Shown here piece after piece: positions 1 to 9,371 of a stretch of 64,000 bases of DNA. Within the stretch, counting starts at the first letter, position 1; the number at the start of each line of letters is the position of its first letter. Location of the stretch: NCBI RefSeq assembly GCF_004078635.1, contig NZ_RZNB01000006.1, forward strand, positions 170,974 to 234,973. The letters run 5' to 3'. The position numbers were made by a program, and so were the translations under genes. The stretch is from Labedella phragmitis. GTDB taxonomy: Bacteria; Actinomycetota; Actinomycetes; Actinomycetales; Microbacteriaceae. Below the pieces are notes generated by a model. The model was given only the letters and a program-made list of their open reading frames with translations. It searched no databases and was not told the DNA's origin.

Positions 1-478
1 CCTCGTCCGGGTCGGGCCGTTCGGTGCCCTGGCGGCCCACGATGACGCCGGCTCGAGCCTTCGGGTGCCGCCCCATGAAGTCGGCGTCGGAGACTTCGCG
101 GGGTCCCGGCGCGACCGGCCCGGACACCCGGATCTGCCGACCCGTCTCGGCCCAATAGAAGACGGCCTCGGCGACGGGGTTCTCCGAGATCGCGAGTCCC
201 TTCGGGCTGCGGGCGGAGGACGCAAACCAGAGGGCCTCGTCGTCCAGGTCCTTGAGGATCACGGTGCGGCCCTGCGGCGCTCCATCGGCCGAGACCGTCG
301 CGAGGGCGAAGGCGTGCGGCACGTGGGTTCCCCTGTCCGCCTCCTCCTCGAGCCACGACCTCAGGAGGTGCAGCGGATTCGCCGGCGCGCCCGTGGCACT
401 CAGCACCGGCTGCTCGCTGGGACGCGTCGGGATCGAGCGGAGGACGTCGCGGAAGGACACATCGTGGCCGGTTGTCAT
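1..478 (-). CDS. Pyridoxamine 5'-phosphate oxidase family protein (3' end outside window)
   Basis: Only the first 159 codons are present; the gene runs off the left edge. The translation has the split-barrel FMN-binding pattern of the PNPOx family: an N-terminal segment leading to PHAFALATVSADGAPQGRTV, then ILKDLDDEALWFAS, and FYWAETGRQIRVSGPV, which matches the FYW..L.RQ.R..G block of PdxH. That block supports an FMN-dependent oxidase acting on pyridoxamine or pyridoxine phosphate. The later segment SDADFMGRHPKARAG is less like classical PdxH, so a PdxH-like oxidase of other specificity is possible. The start is the ATG at 478; it faces away from everything to its right and is followed by 125 bp holding the terminator of the next gene. 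Confidence 0.85.
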   Translation of the reverse strand, partial: MTTGHDVSFRDVLRSIPTRPSEQPVLSATGAPANPLHLLRSWLEEEADRGTHVPHAFALATVSADGAPQGRTVILKDLDDEALWFASSARSPKGLAISENPVAEAVFYWAETGRQIRVSGPVAPGPREVSDADFMGRHPKARAGVIVGRQGTERPDPDE

Positions 479-567
479 AGCGCGAGCCTACAAACGTCCG
501 ACGCGAGTCCCGACGGGGCGACACTCGCACCGACGACGTGGTAGGCGGTCGCGGTGCCGACGAGCGC

Positions 568-599
568 CGGCGGGGAACCGGATCACCGGTTCCCCGCCG
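568..599 (-). terminator. Hairpin terminator of the giant DUF11 gene
   Basis: A perfect 14-bp inverted repeat (CGGCGGGGAACCGG, loop ATCA, then the complement) lies 4 bp beyond the stop codon of the 8.2-kb gene. There is no T run after it, which is common for stem-only terminators in high-GC actinobacteria. Function is inferred from position and stem strength. Confidence 0.7.
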
Positions 600-603
600 C
601 ACG

Positions 604-3600
604 TCAGACCGACGGGGCGCGCCGTCGGGCGAGCAGGAGCACGCCTCCGGCGGCGAGAGCGGCGATCGCCATCACGAGGAGCGACCAGACGGAGGCTCCC
701 GTGAAGGGAAGCGCGGCTTCGCCCGTCACCTCGGCGGGATCCTCTGCCGTCCTGGCGCCCTCGACGGGACCGGAGTCGGACACCTGGGCGCTCTCCGTCT
801 CGACGACCGCGGTGTTGACGACCCGCTCCGGTGCATCCGCGGCGACGCGAGCGGTGAGCTCGACCACGACGGACTCGCCGGCGCCGAGCGGTCCGTCGAC
901 GACACAGCGCACGATCTGGCCGAGCTCGCACGTCGCACCGTCGCTCGACACGGCGAGGGAGGCGAGCCCGCGGGGCAAGGCGTCGGTCACGACGACCGGG
1001 CCGGGGTCCTCGGTGGGCCCACTGTTCGTGACGGTGATGGTGTAATCCACCGTCTCGCCGCGCGTGAGCGGACCCTCGTGCGTCTTGGTGATCGACAACG
1101 ACGACAGCGCGGCCACGGGCAGGGCGTCGACGTCGGCGTTGTCCTCGAGCGTCGGCTCGGGCGTCGAGGTCGACACCTCCGCCGTCACGGAGACGGAGGG
1201 GTAGGCGCCGCCGGTCACGATGGTCCCGAGCACGAGCGGCGGTGCCGACGTGCCCGAGGCCAGGACGCCGTCGAGCACGCACGTGACGTCGGCGCCGGTG
1301 TCGGTGGAGACCGGCTCCGCGCAGGTCCACCGCTGGTCCGATCCGAGCGTTCCGTCGATCCGGAGCCCGGCGGGGACGTGGACGACGACCGTCACGTCGC
1401 GGGCCGCCGAGGGCCCGTCGTTCGCGACCGACACCGTGAACGGGACGCGGGCGTCGATGGCCCCATCGCCCGCATGGGCGATGTCGATCGAGACGTTGGC
1501 GAGGGGCTCTACCGTGACCGTGGCGTCGGCCGGCTCGACCGGGATGCCGCTCGGCGAACCCGTGGAGGCGGTGACGCTGTTCGTGAGTTCACCGGCGGGC
1601 AGAGATCCGTCGATCGCCGTCGTGAGGATCAGCTCCGGCCCCGTTCCGTCGGCCGCGATGGCTCCGCGAGTCGAGCACGTCACCGTGCGAGCGTCCACGG
1701 CGTCGACCGCGCAGGTCCAGCCGTCGTTGGATCCCACGAACGACACGCCCTCCGGCAGGGTGTCGACGACGGTCACGGGTCCGGACGCGTCTGACGGTCC
1801 CGCGTTCGAGACGACGATGCTGTAGCGCTGCTCGAGACCTGCGATGGCCGTCGACACCTCCTTTCCGTCCTCGTCGACAGCGGTCTTCTCGAGCGAGATG
1901 TCCGCGCGCTCGACGACCTCGACGGTCGCAGAGGACTGGTCGGAGTGCCCGCCGTCGGAGTCCGTCCAGGTGAGGGTCGCGGTGTTCTCGAGACGGGAGG
2001 CACGCACAGCCGGATCGATGGCGACGGTCACGGACACCGTCGTCGCGCCGGGCGCGAGCGTCGCGAGCGTGCACTGCACGGCCTCGACGTCGCAGGTCCA
2101 GCCGTCGCCCGAGATCTCGGTCGCCGTCATCCCCGGCGGGAGGAGATCCGCGATCTCGAGCGCAGCGGCGTTCGAGGGACCGGCGTTGGAGACGACGATG
2201 TCGAACGTCGCCTCGGTTCCGGCGGCGGCCACCGGGGAGCTCGTGAGCGACTTCTCGATGCTCACGTCGGCTTCCGTGGTGACGAGCACGTCGTCCGACG
2301 CGGTGACGGAACCGCTCGCGAGTGCGTTCACCGCGGTCACGGTATTGCGCATCGACTGCTCGGTGAGGCTCGCGTCGAGGGCGACGGTGAGCGTGACGGC
2401 CGGGAACGACCCGGACACCGGAACGGCCGCGGACGTCGTGAGGGTGACGGTGCGGGTGTCCGACTCGTAGGACGAGGTCCACCCGTCGCCGCTGGCGGAG
2501 ACGAACTCCTGGCCGGCGGGGAGCACGTCCGTGACGGTGGTCGGCGAGCCGGAGGGGATGTCCGACGGGCCGGCGTTCCCGACGACGATCGTGTAGTCGA
2601 GGTCAGTGCCCGCGACGACGTCACCCGCCGGGTGGCTCTTCGACACGGTCAGGTCCGCGAGGGGCGTCGACGCGTTCGTCCAGGATCCGGTCGCGTCCGG
2701 CGCGTTCTCCGCGCTCGCGACGGCCCTGTTGACGACGTCGCCCGTGAGCGACGGCGAGACCGCGACGGTCACGTCCAGCGTGCGGGTCTCGGAGGCGGGG
2801 ATGACGCCGTCGAGCTCGCACACCACGTTCGTCCCGTCCGCGGCCGCGCAGCTCCAGTCGCCCGCGACCGAGGCCGCCGACACGAAGCTGAGACCGGTGG
2901 GCAGGGCGTCCGCGACGGACACGTCCCGGGCGTCCGCGTCTCCGGTCGCCGTGACGGCGATCCGGTACGTGGCTCGCGTGCCGGGTACGAGCTCGCCGCC
3001 GGGGAGGGTCTTCTCGACCGCGAGCGTCGTGTCGGTGTCGATCGCGTCCTCGGTGCTCGAGGTGTTGTCGTCGCTCACCGGGTCGTTCGTGTCGTTCTCG
3101 ACGGTCGCGGTGTTGGCGAGCGTTCCCGTGAGGCCCGAGTCCACGCGTCCGGTTACGACGATCGGCTCGACCGAGGAGCCTCGTGCGAGTCCGTCGCGTT
3201 CGCATGTGACGGTGTTGCCGTCGACGTCGCAGGACCAGGCGTCGCCGCCGTCGGCGGTGACGCCGGACACGCCGGCAGGAACGTCGTCGGTGACCGTGAC
3301 GGTCCCGAGGGCGTCCGACGGACCGGCGTTAGCCGCGCGCAGGAGCCACGAGACGGTCCGCCCGGCGCCGACGGCGCCCGAGGTGATCTTCTCGATGGAG
3401 AGGTCGGCGGTCGCGGCCGTCTCGAGCTCCGCCGTCGACGTGTCGCCTGTCGGGTCCCCGTCGTGGGTCGCCGAGGACACGGTCGCGGTGTTCGGGATGC
3501 TCGTTCCGGCGGCCACGCTCGAGGCGACGCCCACGGTCACCGTGATGTCGGGGAACGACGCGCCTGGTGCGAGCGTCGCGGTCCTGTCGGCGGGCACGCA

Positions 3601-6600
3601 CGTGAAGGAGCCGTCGGTCTCAGGAACCGAGCACGACCAGCCCGCGCCTGCCGCCCCCGTCACGGTGACGCCGGCCGGGAGCTCCGGGATGTCGGTCACG
3701 GTGATCGGGCCGACGGCCGCGTCGGGGCCGTCGTTCGAGACGGACAGAGTCCACCCCGTTCCGCTCGTGCCCGCTGTCAGCGGCGCGGCCGAGGCGACCT
3801 TCTCGATCGAGAGGTCGGCCGAGTGGATCGACGTGGAGGCGGAGGCGTCCGGTCCCGCGTACGGTCCGGCCTGAGACGAGCTCGCTCCCGTGGCGTCGTA
3901 GGCGGTCACCGACACACGGTTGGTGTGCGGGACGCTCGCCCCGACTCCCGGGGCGTCGACGACGGCTTCCGTGGGCACGGCCGCGTACCGCAGCACCGCT
4001 GTCTCGCCGCCCGCGAGCCCGCCGAGGTCCGTCCAGACGAGCGTCTGGACCCCGTCGGCTGTCGACACGGTCGGGTCGGCGACGGCCGTCGTCGTGGAAC
4101 CGCGCGTGATCGTGGCCGAGCCGCTCACGAACGTCCAGTTCGCGGGCAGCACGTCGTCGGCGCGCACGCGCGCAGCGTCCGATCCCGTGTTCTGGAGCGA
4201 GACGCCCCACGTGAACGCCGAACCGATGGTCGCGGGCGACGTCGTCACGGTCGACTTGGTGGCTGTGACCTCGGGGAAGACCGGAGTCACCGCCGCCGAC
4301 GCAGGAGCGCTCGCATAACGGCCCCCGCTCGCGCCCGGCAGGGAGAAGTACTCCGTGGCGCGCACGGTGTTGACCTGCGCGGTCCCGTCGAGATCCGCGG
4401 ACGCGGCGAGGACGCCGCGGTACGTGAAGCTCGCCGAGCCGCCCGTCGGGATCGCCGTGACGGTCCACGTCACGGTCCGGCCGTCGGCGCTCACGACGCC
4501 GCCGCCCGGGACGTCCGAGACGACGACGCCCACCGGGACGTTGTCGACGATCGTGACGTCGTGGGCCGTGCTCGAGGTCGCCGTCGCGGCGTTCGTGGCC
4601 GTCACGGTGTAGGTGAAGGTGTCACCCGGCTTCGGCGCGCCGTTCGAAACCGCCTTCGACATGGACACCGACGGGACCGTCGCCGTGAGCGATGCCACGG
4701 GCGAAGCCACCCGGTTCGTGTAGGTCGGCGAGGTGGTCGTGGTGCTCGGGGTGGTGCCCTTCGCCGTCGAGTTCCAGGCGAGGTACGCCCGGTTGTCGTA
4801 CCTCGTCCCCGCTGCCGCCGCCGCGGTCACGGTGACGGGGATCGATACGGTGAGTGTGCGGGCGGTCGGGGCTGCGGAGATGGTGCCGAGCGCGAATCCG
4901 ACGGGGCTCGCAGTGCCCGTCGTGAATTGCGAGCACGCGAGCCCGGTCGTGCCGACCGAGCATGTGGGGGCGCCGGAGACCGTGACGCCGGTCGGCAGCG
5001 CGTCGACGATCACGGCGTCGTAGAGGTTGACGCTCGCGGGGACGGTCGCCGTGAGCGTGTAGCTCGCGGAACCGCCGGCGGGGACGTTGCCGGTCGCGCC
5101 GGTCGCATCGCCGACGGTGACCGTCTTGCCGATGGTCGGCGGCGCCACCGTCACGACGACGTCCCCGCTCGAAGCCGACTGGACGCTCTCGACGGCGGTG
5201 TCGCGCTGCCCGTCGGCGAGCGAGGACGTGACGACGCGCGCCGTGTTCGTGTACGAGGCGGAGCCGGCGGCGGCGGTGTCGATCGTCGCGGAGATCGTGA
5301 GGGTCCGCGACGCCCCGTTGGCGAGGGTCGGGACGAGGTAGCCGTAGGCACGAGTGCCCGTCGAGCAGCCGATGCCTGCCGGAGCGTCATCGGGACCGAA
5401 CGTCATGACACCGTCGGGCAGCGGCGACTGATAGGAGGCGAACGTGAGCCCGGTGGGCAGGCAGTCGGCGATCACGACGTCCGCTCCCGTCGCGCTCGAC
5501 GTGTTGCTCGCCGTGAGCGTGAACGTGACGGTCTCCCCCGCCGTGAGTCCCGCCGTCTTGCTCGCGGTCTTCGTGATGCGCGGCGACGGGGCGACGACGG
5601 TGAGGTCGCGGTTCGCCGTGCGCGTCGGCACGGCCGTCGTGCCTGCTTCGGTCGTCGTGCTGTCGAAGCGCACCGTGTTGCGGAGGGTGCCGAGAGCGGC
5701 CCCGGGCGTGACGGTGAGGCCGGTCACGCGCACGGTGAAGACGAGGGGCGTCGCACCGTCGTTGCGGAAGACGGCGGGGAACTCGACGGTTCCGTCGGTC
5801 GAGAGCGAGAAGTCGGCGCTCGCACCGGCGGTGGCGGCGAAGGCACCGGGCTCGTGCACCGCTCCGTCGGGTCCCGTGACCGTGTATGCGGCGTTCGAGG
5901 GGTCGAGCGTGGCGGGCAACGGATCGGTGAGCGATCCGTTGAACACCGTCGTCCCGGCGGGGATGGTGACGGAGTAGGTGTACTCGACACCCTGTCCGTT
6001 CACGGCGGAGGCCCCGCTGACGTTGGTCGCGGCGCTCGCGACTCCGCCGCCCGTCTTCGCGACGGTCGCGTCGGGAAGCGTCACCGTCGCGGTGTCGTTC
6101 GCTGCAGGAGCCGAGCCGTCGCCCTCCGCGGGCGCTGATGCGTCGAGGGAGTCGCGCGTGCGGTACGTGGTGGTGGCGCCCGAGGTCGTGACGGTCGAGA
6201 AGCGCGTGACCGACGCGTCGTTCACGAGACGCGACGAGACGCTGATGCCGGCGGGCACAGTGACCGTGTACGCGAGCTCGGACACGGCGGACGGCGCGAG
6301 GCTCGCGATCGTCCACAGGATCACGTCCCGGTCGGCGTGCGACGCGGCGATGCCGGCGGGGGCCGGACCGCACGTGCCGCCCGCGGTGATCCCCGACACG
6401 TCCTCGCAGGCGACGCCCACGGGCAGCGCGTCCCACACGGTGACGGAGCCGACAGGGACGTCCGTGCCGGCGGCCGCCGTGCCGGTGTTCGAGACGGACA
6501 GGCGATAGCCGAGGGCCGTGCCGCCGCCCGCTGTCGTGCTCGAGGTCGGGGCGACGGCCGAGCCGTTGCGGGACACGATGGCCTTGTCGAGAGCGACGGA

Positions 6601-8820
6601 CGGCGCCGACGCGACCGCATAGCCGACGTTCGTGCGCAGCGAGGCGACGGACCCGACCGAGTTCTCCTGCCGGTACTTCATGAGGTTGTCGACGAGGTCG
6701 GGCTTCGCGGCGTTCGACCCCTGCGCGTCGATCGTCGCGAGGACGTAGAGCACCGCGACCTGACCCTTCGCGACATAGCGCCCGCTCGTTCCCTCCGCGC
6801 GACCGAGGTTCCACGTCGCCTGGGTCTCGCCGGAGGAGGCCAGGACGACCTGGGGAGCTGGGACGGTGCTCTCGGCGCCGTACGCCCAGCCGGCGAACGT
6901 CGTGCCGACGGGGACCATGTCCGTCACACGCGCGTTCCGACTCTCGGTCGTGTCGGCGAAGTCGATCTCGAGCCGGAAGCAGAGCGCGTCGCCGAGCAGG
7001 AAGGCGGAGGTCGGCGTCGTCGTGTAGCCCGTCGTGGGCGCTGCGGCGCACTCTGCGGCGGTCGAGACGGGCGTGCGCTCGAGGACCGACTTCGAGATGC
7101 GGGTCTCATCCGTCGCGAGGGCGGCGTGAGAGTCGTCGCGGACCGGCTGCGTCGTCGGCGACTGCTCGGTCGCCGGTCGGGCCGTGCTCGTTCCGTCGAT
7201 CTCGACGGCGTTGTCGAAGGTGTCCCCCGCTGCGGTCGGGCCGCCGAGACTTCCCGAGAACGTGCTGCGCATGAGGACCGGATACGAGATGGTCGCCGTC
7301 GCGTTCGTCGCGAGCGTCGCCGTGTCCGGCGTCATGGTGATCTCGAACTCACCCGTCGCGGCGGTGAAGCGGACGCTCTCGATCGTCGCGCCCGACGGCG
7401 CCTCGTCGAGCCGCGGGTCGCGGGCCGGGTCGCACTCCGCGGGGAACGTGTCGCCGAGGCGCGTCGTCCCGACGGGGAAGGCGGGGCAGAGCCCGTTGTC
7501 GAGCGTGTCGACGATCGTCATGGCTGACGTGCTCGCATACTCGCTCGCACGCAGGAGCAGCTCGTACGTCGCGATCTCACCCGCCTCGAAATCGGTCCGG
7601 TCGACCGACTTGATGATGGAGAGGTCTGACGCGGTCACGGTGACACTGTCGGAGGAGACCGTGGTCGTCGTGGCGCCGGGGGCGACGAGACCTGTGTATG
7701 TGCCGGAGGCCGTGGCGGTGTTCGTGATGGCCGAAGCGTCGTCGACATGTCGCGTCGACGCCCCCGTGTTGTTGTCGAGGTTCGCCGCCTGGCCACCGCT
7801 CGTCGGGGCCGGGGTGCCGGCGGCGAAGGCCATCGTGTTCGCTCGCAACGGGACGGCCGCGGCGTAGTCGATCGTTCGCGAGGCTCCCGCGGCGAGGGTC
7901 CCGAGCGTCCAGGTGACCTTCGTGTAGATCCCGGCGGGGCGCCCGCTCGGGTTCTCGACCGTCTCCACCGAGGTCGGCGTCGTGCACTCGCCGGGCGTCA
8001 GCCCGGGAGCCGTCGTGGAGGTCAGGGCGGGGGCCCCGTCGTACTCGACACCGGTCGTGGAGTTGTCGACGCGACCGCAGCCGAGGAACTCGAGCCAGGA
8101 CGGGAGGTAGTCGACGACCGTCACGCCCGTCGTCGCCCCCTCCTCGGTGTTGACGACGCGGATGGAGTAGACGGTCGCCTGATCGTGGACGCCGCGCAGG
8201 AGCTCGTGCTCGGGGCTCGGCTCGGACTTCGTGAGGTCGAGGGCGCTCACGCTCGTGGCTTCGGAGGTCAGCTGATCGTCGTCGGTGTACGACGACGCGA
8301 TCGGGACCCCTGTGGCGTCGAACTTCGGAACCATGCGAGCGTCGGAGTGGGCGAACGCGCCGGCCTCTGCCCGATAGACGCTCCCCACGGGGAAGAGTTC
8401 GGGGTCGGCGCGGATGGTGAACCGGATGCCCGAGACGTCGTTTCCCGCCAGGTCGGAGACGTTCGACCAGAGGAGCACCTGGTGGGTCACGAGCGGCTCG
8501 GTGCCGTCGGTCACCGTCACGATCGTCGGATCGCCGAGCCCCGCCGGCACCGTCGAGCCGGCCACGTAGGAGATGCCGGGGAGCATCTCGTACCGGAAGG
8601 ACAGGTTGTAGCGATCGGTCGACGAGGAGTTGCGCGCCTCGAGGGCCACCGTCTCCGTCTCCCCCGCGAGGATGCTCTCGGGCGTCGTGGCCGTGAGCGA
8701 GATGACGCCGTCGGCTTGGGCCGCGGGAGCCACGACTCCGACGGTGAGGACGGCGGCGAGAAGGGCGGTGACGATCGACATTGCGAGCAGGCGTGCGCGA
8801 CCGGGCAGGGTGGAGAGCAT
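604..8820 (-). CDS. Giant DUF11-repeat cell-wall-anchored surface protein (LPFTG)
   Basis: About 2,738 residues. The N-terminus is a signal peptide (basic MLSTLPGRARLLAM, hydrophobic core, AQA-type cleavage near residue 35). The body is a chain of at least 14 recognisable DUF11/Ig-like modules, seen as recurring starts such as LSIEKVAS, LSIEKITS, VSIEKSL, ISLEKTA and LSITKTH, and recurring WSC/WTC and NTATV ends. The C-terminus is a complete sortase signal: LPFTG about 35 residues from the end, a hydrophobic helix, then RRRAPSV. It should be exported and linked to peptidoglycan as a long stalk or adhesin. DUF11 modules often occur in large bacterial surface proteins; a ligand cannot be read from sequence. 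I prefer the ATG at 8820 because it gives a normal-length signal peptide; an in-frame GTG at 8892 would add 24 residues. No sortase gene is in the window. A strong hairpin follows the stop. Confidence 0.9.
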   Translation of the reverse strand: MLSTLPGRARLLAMSIVTALLAAVLTVGVVAPAAQADGVISLTATTPESILAGETETVALEARNSSSTDRYNLSFRYEMLPGISYVAGSTVPAGLGDPTIVTVTDGTEPLVTHQVLLWSNVSDLAGNDVSGIRFTIRADPELFPVGSVYRAEAGAFAHSDARMVPKFDATGVPIASSYTDDDQLTSEATSVSALDLTKSEPSPEHELLRGVHDQATVYSIRVVNTEEGATTGVTVVDYLPSWLEFLGCGRVDNSTTGVEYDGAPALTSTTAPGLTPGECTTPTSVETVENPSGRPAGIYTKVTWTLGTLAAGASRTIDYAAAVPLRANTMAFAAGTPAPTSGGQAANLDNNTGASTRHVDDASAITNTATASGTYTGLVAPGATTTTVSSDSVTVTASDLSIIKSVDRTDFEAGEIATYELLLRASEYASTSAMTIVDTLDNGLCPAFPVGTTRLGDTFPAECDPARDPRLDEAPSGATIESVRFTAATGEFEITMTPDTATLATNATATISYPVLMRSTFSGSLGGPTAAGDTFDNAVEIDGTSTARPATEQSPTTQPVRDDSHAALATDETRISKSVLERTPVSTAAECAAAPTTGYTTTPTSAFLLGDALCFRLEIDFADTTESRNARVTDMVPVGTTFAGWAYGAESTVPAPQVVLASSGETQATWNLGRAEGTSGRYVAKGQVAVLYVLATIDAQGSNAAKPDLVDNLMKYRQENSVGSVASLRTNVGYAVASAPSVALDKAIVSRNGSAVAPTSSTTAGGGTALGYRLSVSNTGTAAAGTDVPVGSVTVWDALPVGVACEDVSGITAGGTCGPAPAGIAASHADRDVILWTIASLAPSAVSELAYTVTVPAGISVSSRLVNDASVTRFSTVTTSGATTTYRTRDSLDASAPAEGDGSAPAANDTATVTLPDATVAKTGGGVASAATNVSGASAVNGQGVEYTYSVTIPAGTTVFNGSLTDPLPATLDPSNAAYTVTGPDGAVHEPGAFAATAGASADFSLSTDGTVEFPAVFRNDGATPLVFTVRVTGLTVTPGAALGTLRNTVRFDSTTTEAGTTAVPTRTANRDLTVVAPSPRITKTASKTAGLTAGETVTFTLTASNTSSATGADVVIADCLPTGLTFASYQSPLPDGVMTFGPDDAPAGIGCSTGTRAYGYLVPTLANGASRTLTISATIDTAAAGSASYTNTARVVTSSLADGQRDTAVESVQSASSGDVVVTVAPPTIGKTVTVGDATGATGNVPAGGSASYTLTATVPASVNLYDAVIVDALPTGVTVSGAPTCSVGTTGLACSQFTTGTASPVGFALGTISAAPTARTLTVSIPVTVTAAAAAGTRYDNRAYLAWNSTAKGTTPSTTTTSPTYTNRVASPVASLTATVPSVSMSKAVSNGAPKPGDTFTYTVTATNAATATSSTAHDVTIVDNVPVGVVVSDVPGGGVVSADGRTVTWTVTAIPTGGSASFTYRGVLAASADLDGTAQVNTVRATEYFSLPGASGGRYASAPASAAVTPVFPEVTATKSTVTTSPATIGSAFTWGVSLQNTGSDAARVRADDVLPANWTFVSGSATITRGSTTTAVADPTVSTADGVQTLVWTDLGGLAGGETAVLRYAAVPTEAVVDAPGVGASVPHTNRVSVTAYDATGASSSQAGPYAGPDASASTSIHSADLSIEKVASAAPLTAGTSGTGWTLSVSNDGPDAAVGPITVTDIPELPAGVTVTGAAGAGWSCSVPETDGSFTCVPADRTATLAPGASFPDITVTVGVASSVAAGTSIPNTATVSSATHDGDPTGDTSTAELETAATADLSIEKITSGAVGAGRTVSWLLRAANAGPSDALGTVTVTDDVPAGVSGVTADGGDAWSCDVDGNTVTCERDGLARGSSVEPIVVTGRVDSGLTGTLANTATVENDTNDPVSDDNTSSTEDAIDTDTTLAVEKTLPGGELVPGTRATYRIAVTATGDADARDVSVADALPTGLSFVSAASVAGDWSCAAADGTNVVCELDGVIPASETRTLDVTVAVSPSLTGDVVNRAVASAENAPDATGSWTNASTPLADLTVSKSHPAGDVVAGTDLDYTIVVGNAGPSDIPSGSPTTVTDVLPAGQEFVSASGDGWTSSYESDTRTVTLTTSAAVPVSGSFPAVTLTVALDASLTEQSMRNTVTAVNALASGSVTASDDVLVTTEADVSIEKSLTSSPVAAAGTEATFDIVVSNAGPSNAAALEIADLLPPGMTATEISGDGWTCDVEAVQCTLATLAPGATTVSVTVAIDPAVRASRLENTATLTWTDSDGGHSDQSSATVEVVERADISLEKTAVDEDGKEVSTAIAGLEQRYSIVVSNAGPSDASGPVTVVDTLPEGVSFVGSNDGWTCAVDAVDARTVTCSTRGAIAADGTGPELILTTAIDGSLPAGELTNSVTASTGSPSGIPVEPADATVTVEPLANVSIDIAHAGDGAIDARVPFTVSVANDGPSAARDVTVVVHVPAGLRIDGTLGSDQRWTCAEPVSTDTGADVTCVLDGVLASGTSAPPLVLGTIVTGGAYPSVSVTAEVSTSTPEPTLEDNADVDALPVAALSSLSITKTHEGPLTRGETVDYTITVTNSGPTEDPGPVVVTDALPRGLASLAVSSDGATCELGQIVRCVVDGPLGAGESVVVELTARVAADAPERVVNTAVVETESAQVSDSGPVEGARTAEDPAEVTGEAALPFTGASVWSLLVMAIAALAAGGVLLLARRRAPSV

Positions 8821-9040
8821 CGTGTCCGTTGGGGCTAGGCGACGGGGAGAAGGGGACCGTCGCAGCGCACGTGTATCGATTCGGGTGTGCACAGGGCGGA
8901 CGGTCCGCTCTGGACACTATCGGACGGCCGTCCCCTCTCTCGTCCCCCCGTTCCGGGGCCGGGCTCGTGAGCCCCGCCACCCTCGGGGAGCTGGGCGCGC
9001 GGGAGCCACTGCCGCATCTGCTAACGTGGCAGAGCACTGC

Positions 9041-9113
9041 GCCTCCGTAGCTCAGGGGATAGAGCGCCGGTTTCCGGTACCGAAGGTCGGGGGTTCGAAT
9101 CCCTCCGGGGGCA
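9041..9113 (+). tRNA. tRNA-Arg (anticodon CCG)
   Basis: A full cloverleaf can be drawn: acceptor GCCTCCG/CGGGGGC (one G-T pair), D arm GCTC/GAGC, anticodon stem CCGGT/ACCGA with loop TTCCGGT (anticodon CCG), T arm GGGGG-TTCGAAT-CCCTC, discriminator A. The 3' CCA is not fully encoded (CC follows). One terminal pair of the anticodon stem (C27-A43) is mismatched. tRNA genes are frequent integration targets, but no integrase or direct repeat is visible beside this one. Confidence 0.95.
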
Positions 9114-9119
9114 CCCAAG

Positions 9120-9168
9120 GTCCGAAGTCCCAACATGCAGCTGAATGGGTGATGTTGGGGCTTCGGAC
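9120..9168 (+). terminator. Long hairpin directly downstream of tRNA-Arg
   Basis: Two 17-nt arms (9120-9136 and 9152-9168) pair with a single G-T wobble around a 15-nt loop. Lying 6 bp after the tRNA, it most likely ends tRNA transcription. It lacks a T run, so a processing or structural role is equally possible. Confidence 0.5.
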
Positions 9169-9304
9169 TCGTGCGTTGCGGCGGCTCCGCTCGTGGGCCG
9201 CCTCACACGACGTCACAGCCTGGTCGAGGAGAGCTCAGTTCTCGTGCGCGGACAGGATCGCTTCGTCCAGTCGGCCGGTCTCGGCTCGCTGCATCGCAAC
9301 CGTG

Positions 9305-9349
9305 GCGCGGGACCGCCCGACGTCCGTAGCTCATCGGGCGCTCCCGCGC
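9305..9349 (-). terminator. Hairpin downstream of the DUF1177 operon
   Basis: A 16-bp stem with one C-C mismatch (9305-9320 with 9334-9349, 13-nt loop) lies 23 bp past the DUF1177 stop codon in the direction of transcription. It is probably the terminator of the minus-strand OPT-AroM-racemase-DUF1177 operon. Confidence 0.55.
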
Positions 9350-9371
9350 GCTCTGGACAGCTCAGAGCCGG

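Noticed and set aside
1945..6138. Plus-strand ORF of almost 1,400 codons
   Set aside because: It is antisense to the DUF11 repeat gene and shows Arg/Gly-rich, motif-free text typical of GC-driven open frames.
7577..9136. Long minus-strand ORF containing GGIRTPDLRYRKPALYPLSYGG near its start
   Set aside because: The phrase is the well-known false translation of the antisense strand of a tRNA gene; the remainder is out of frame with the DUF11 protein and has low-complexity Arg-rich composition.
9041..9168. tRNA-Arg as an integration site for a mobile element
   Set aside because: No integrase, direct repeat of the tRNA 3' end or composition change lies next to it.
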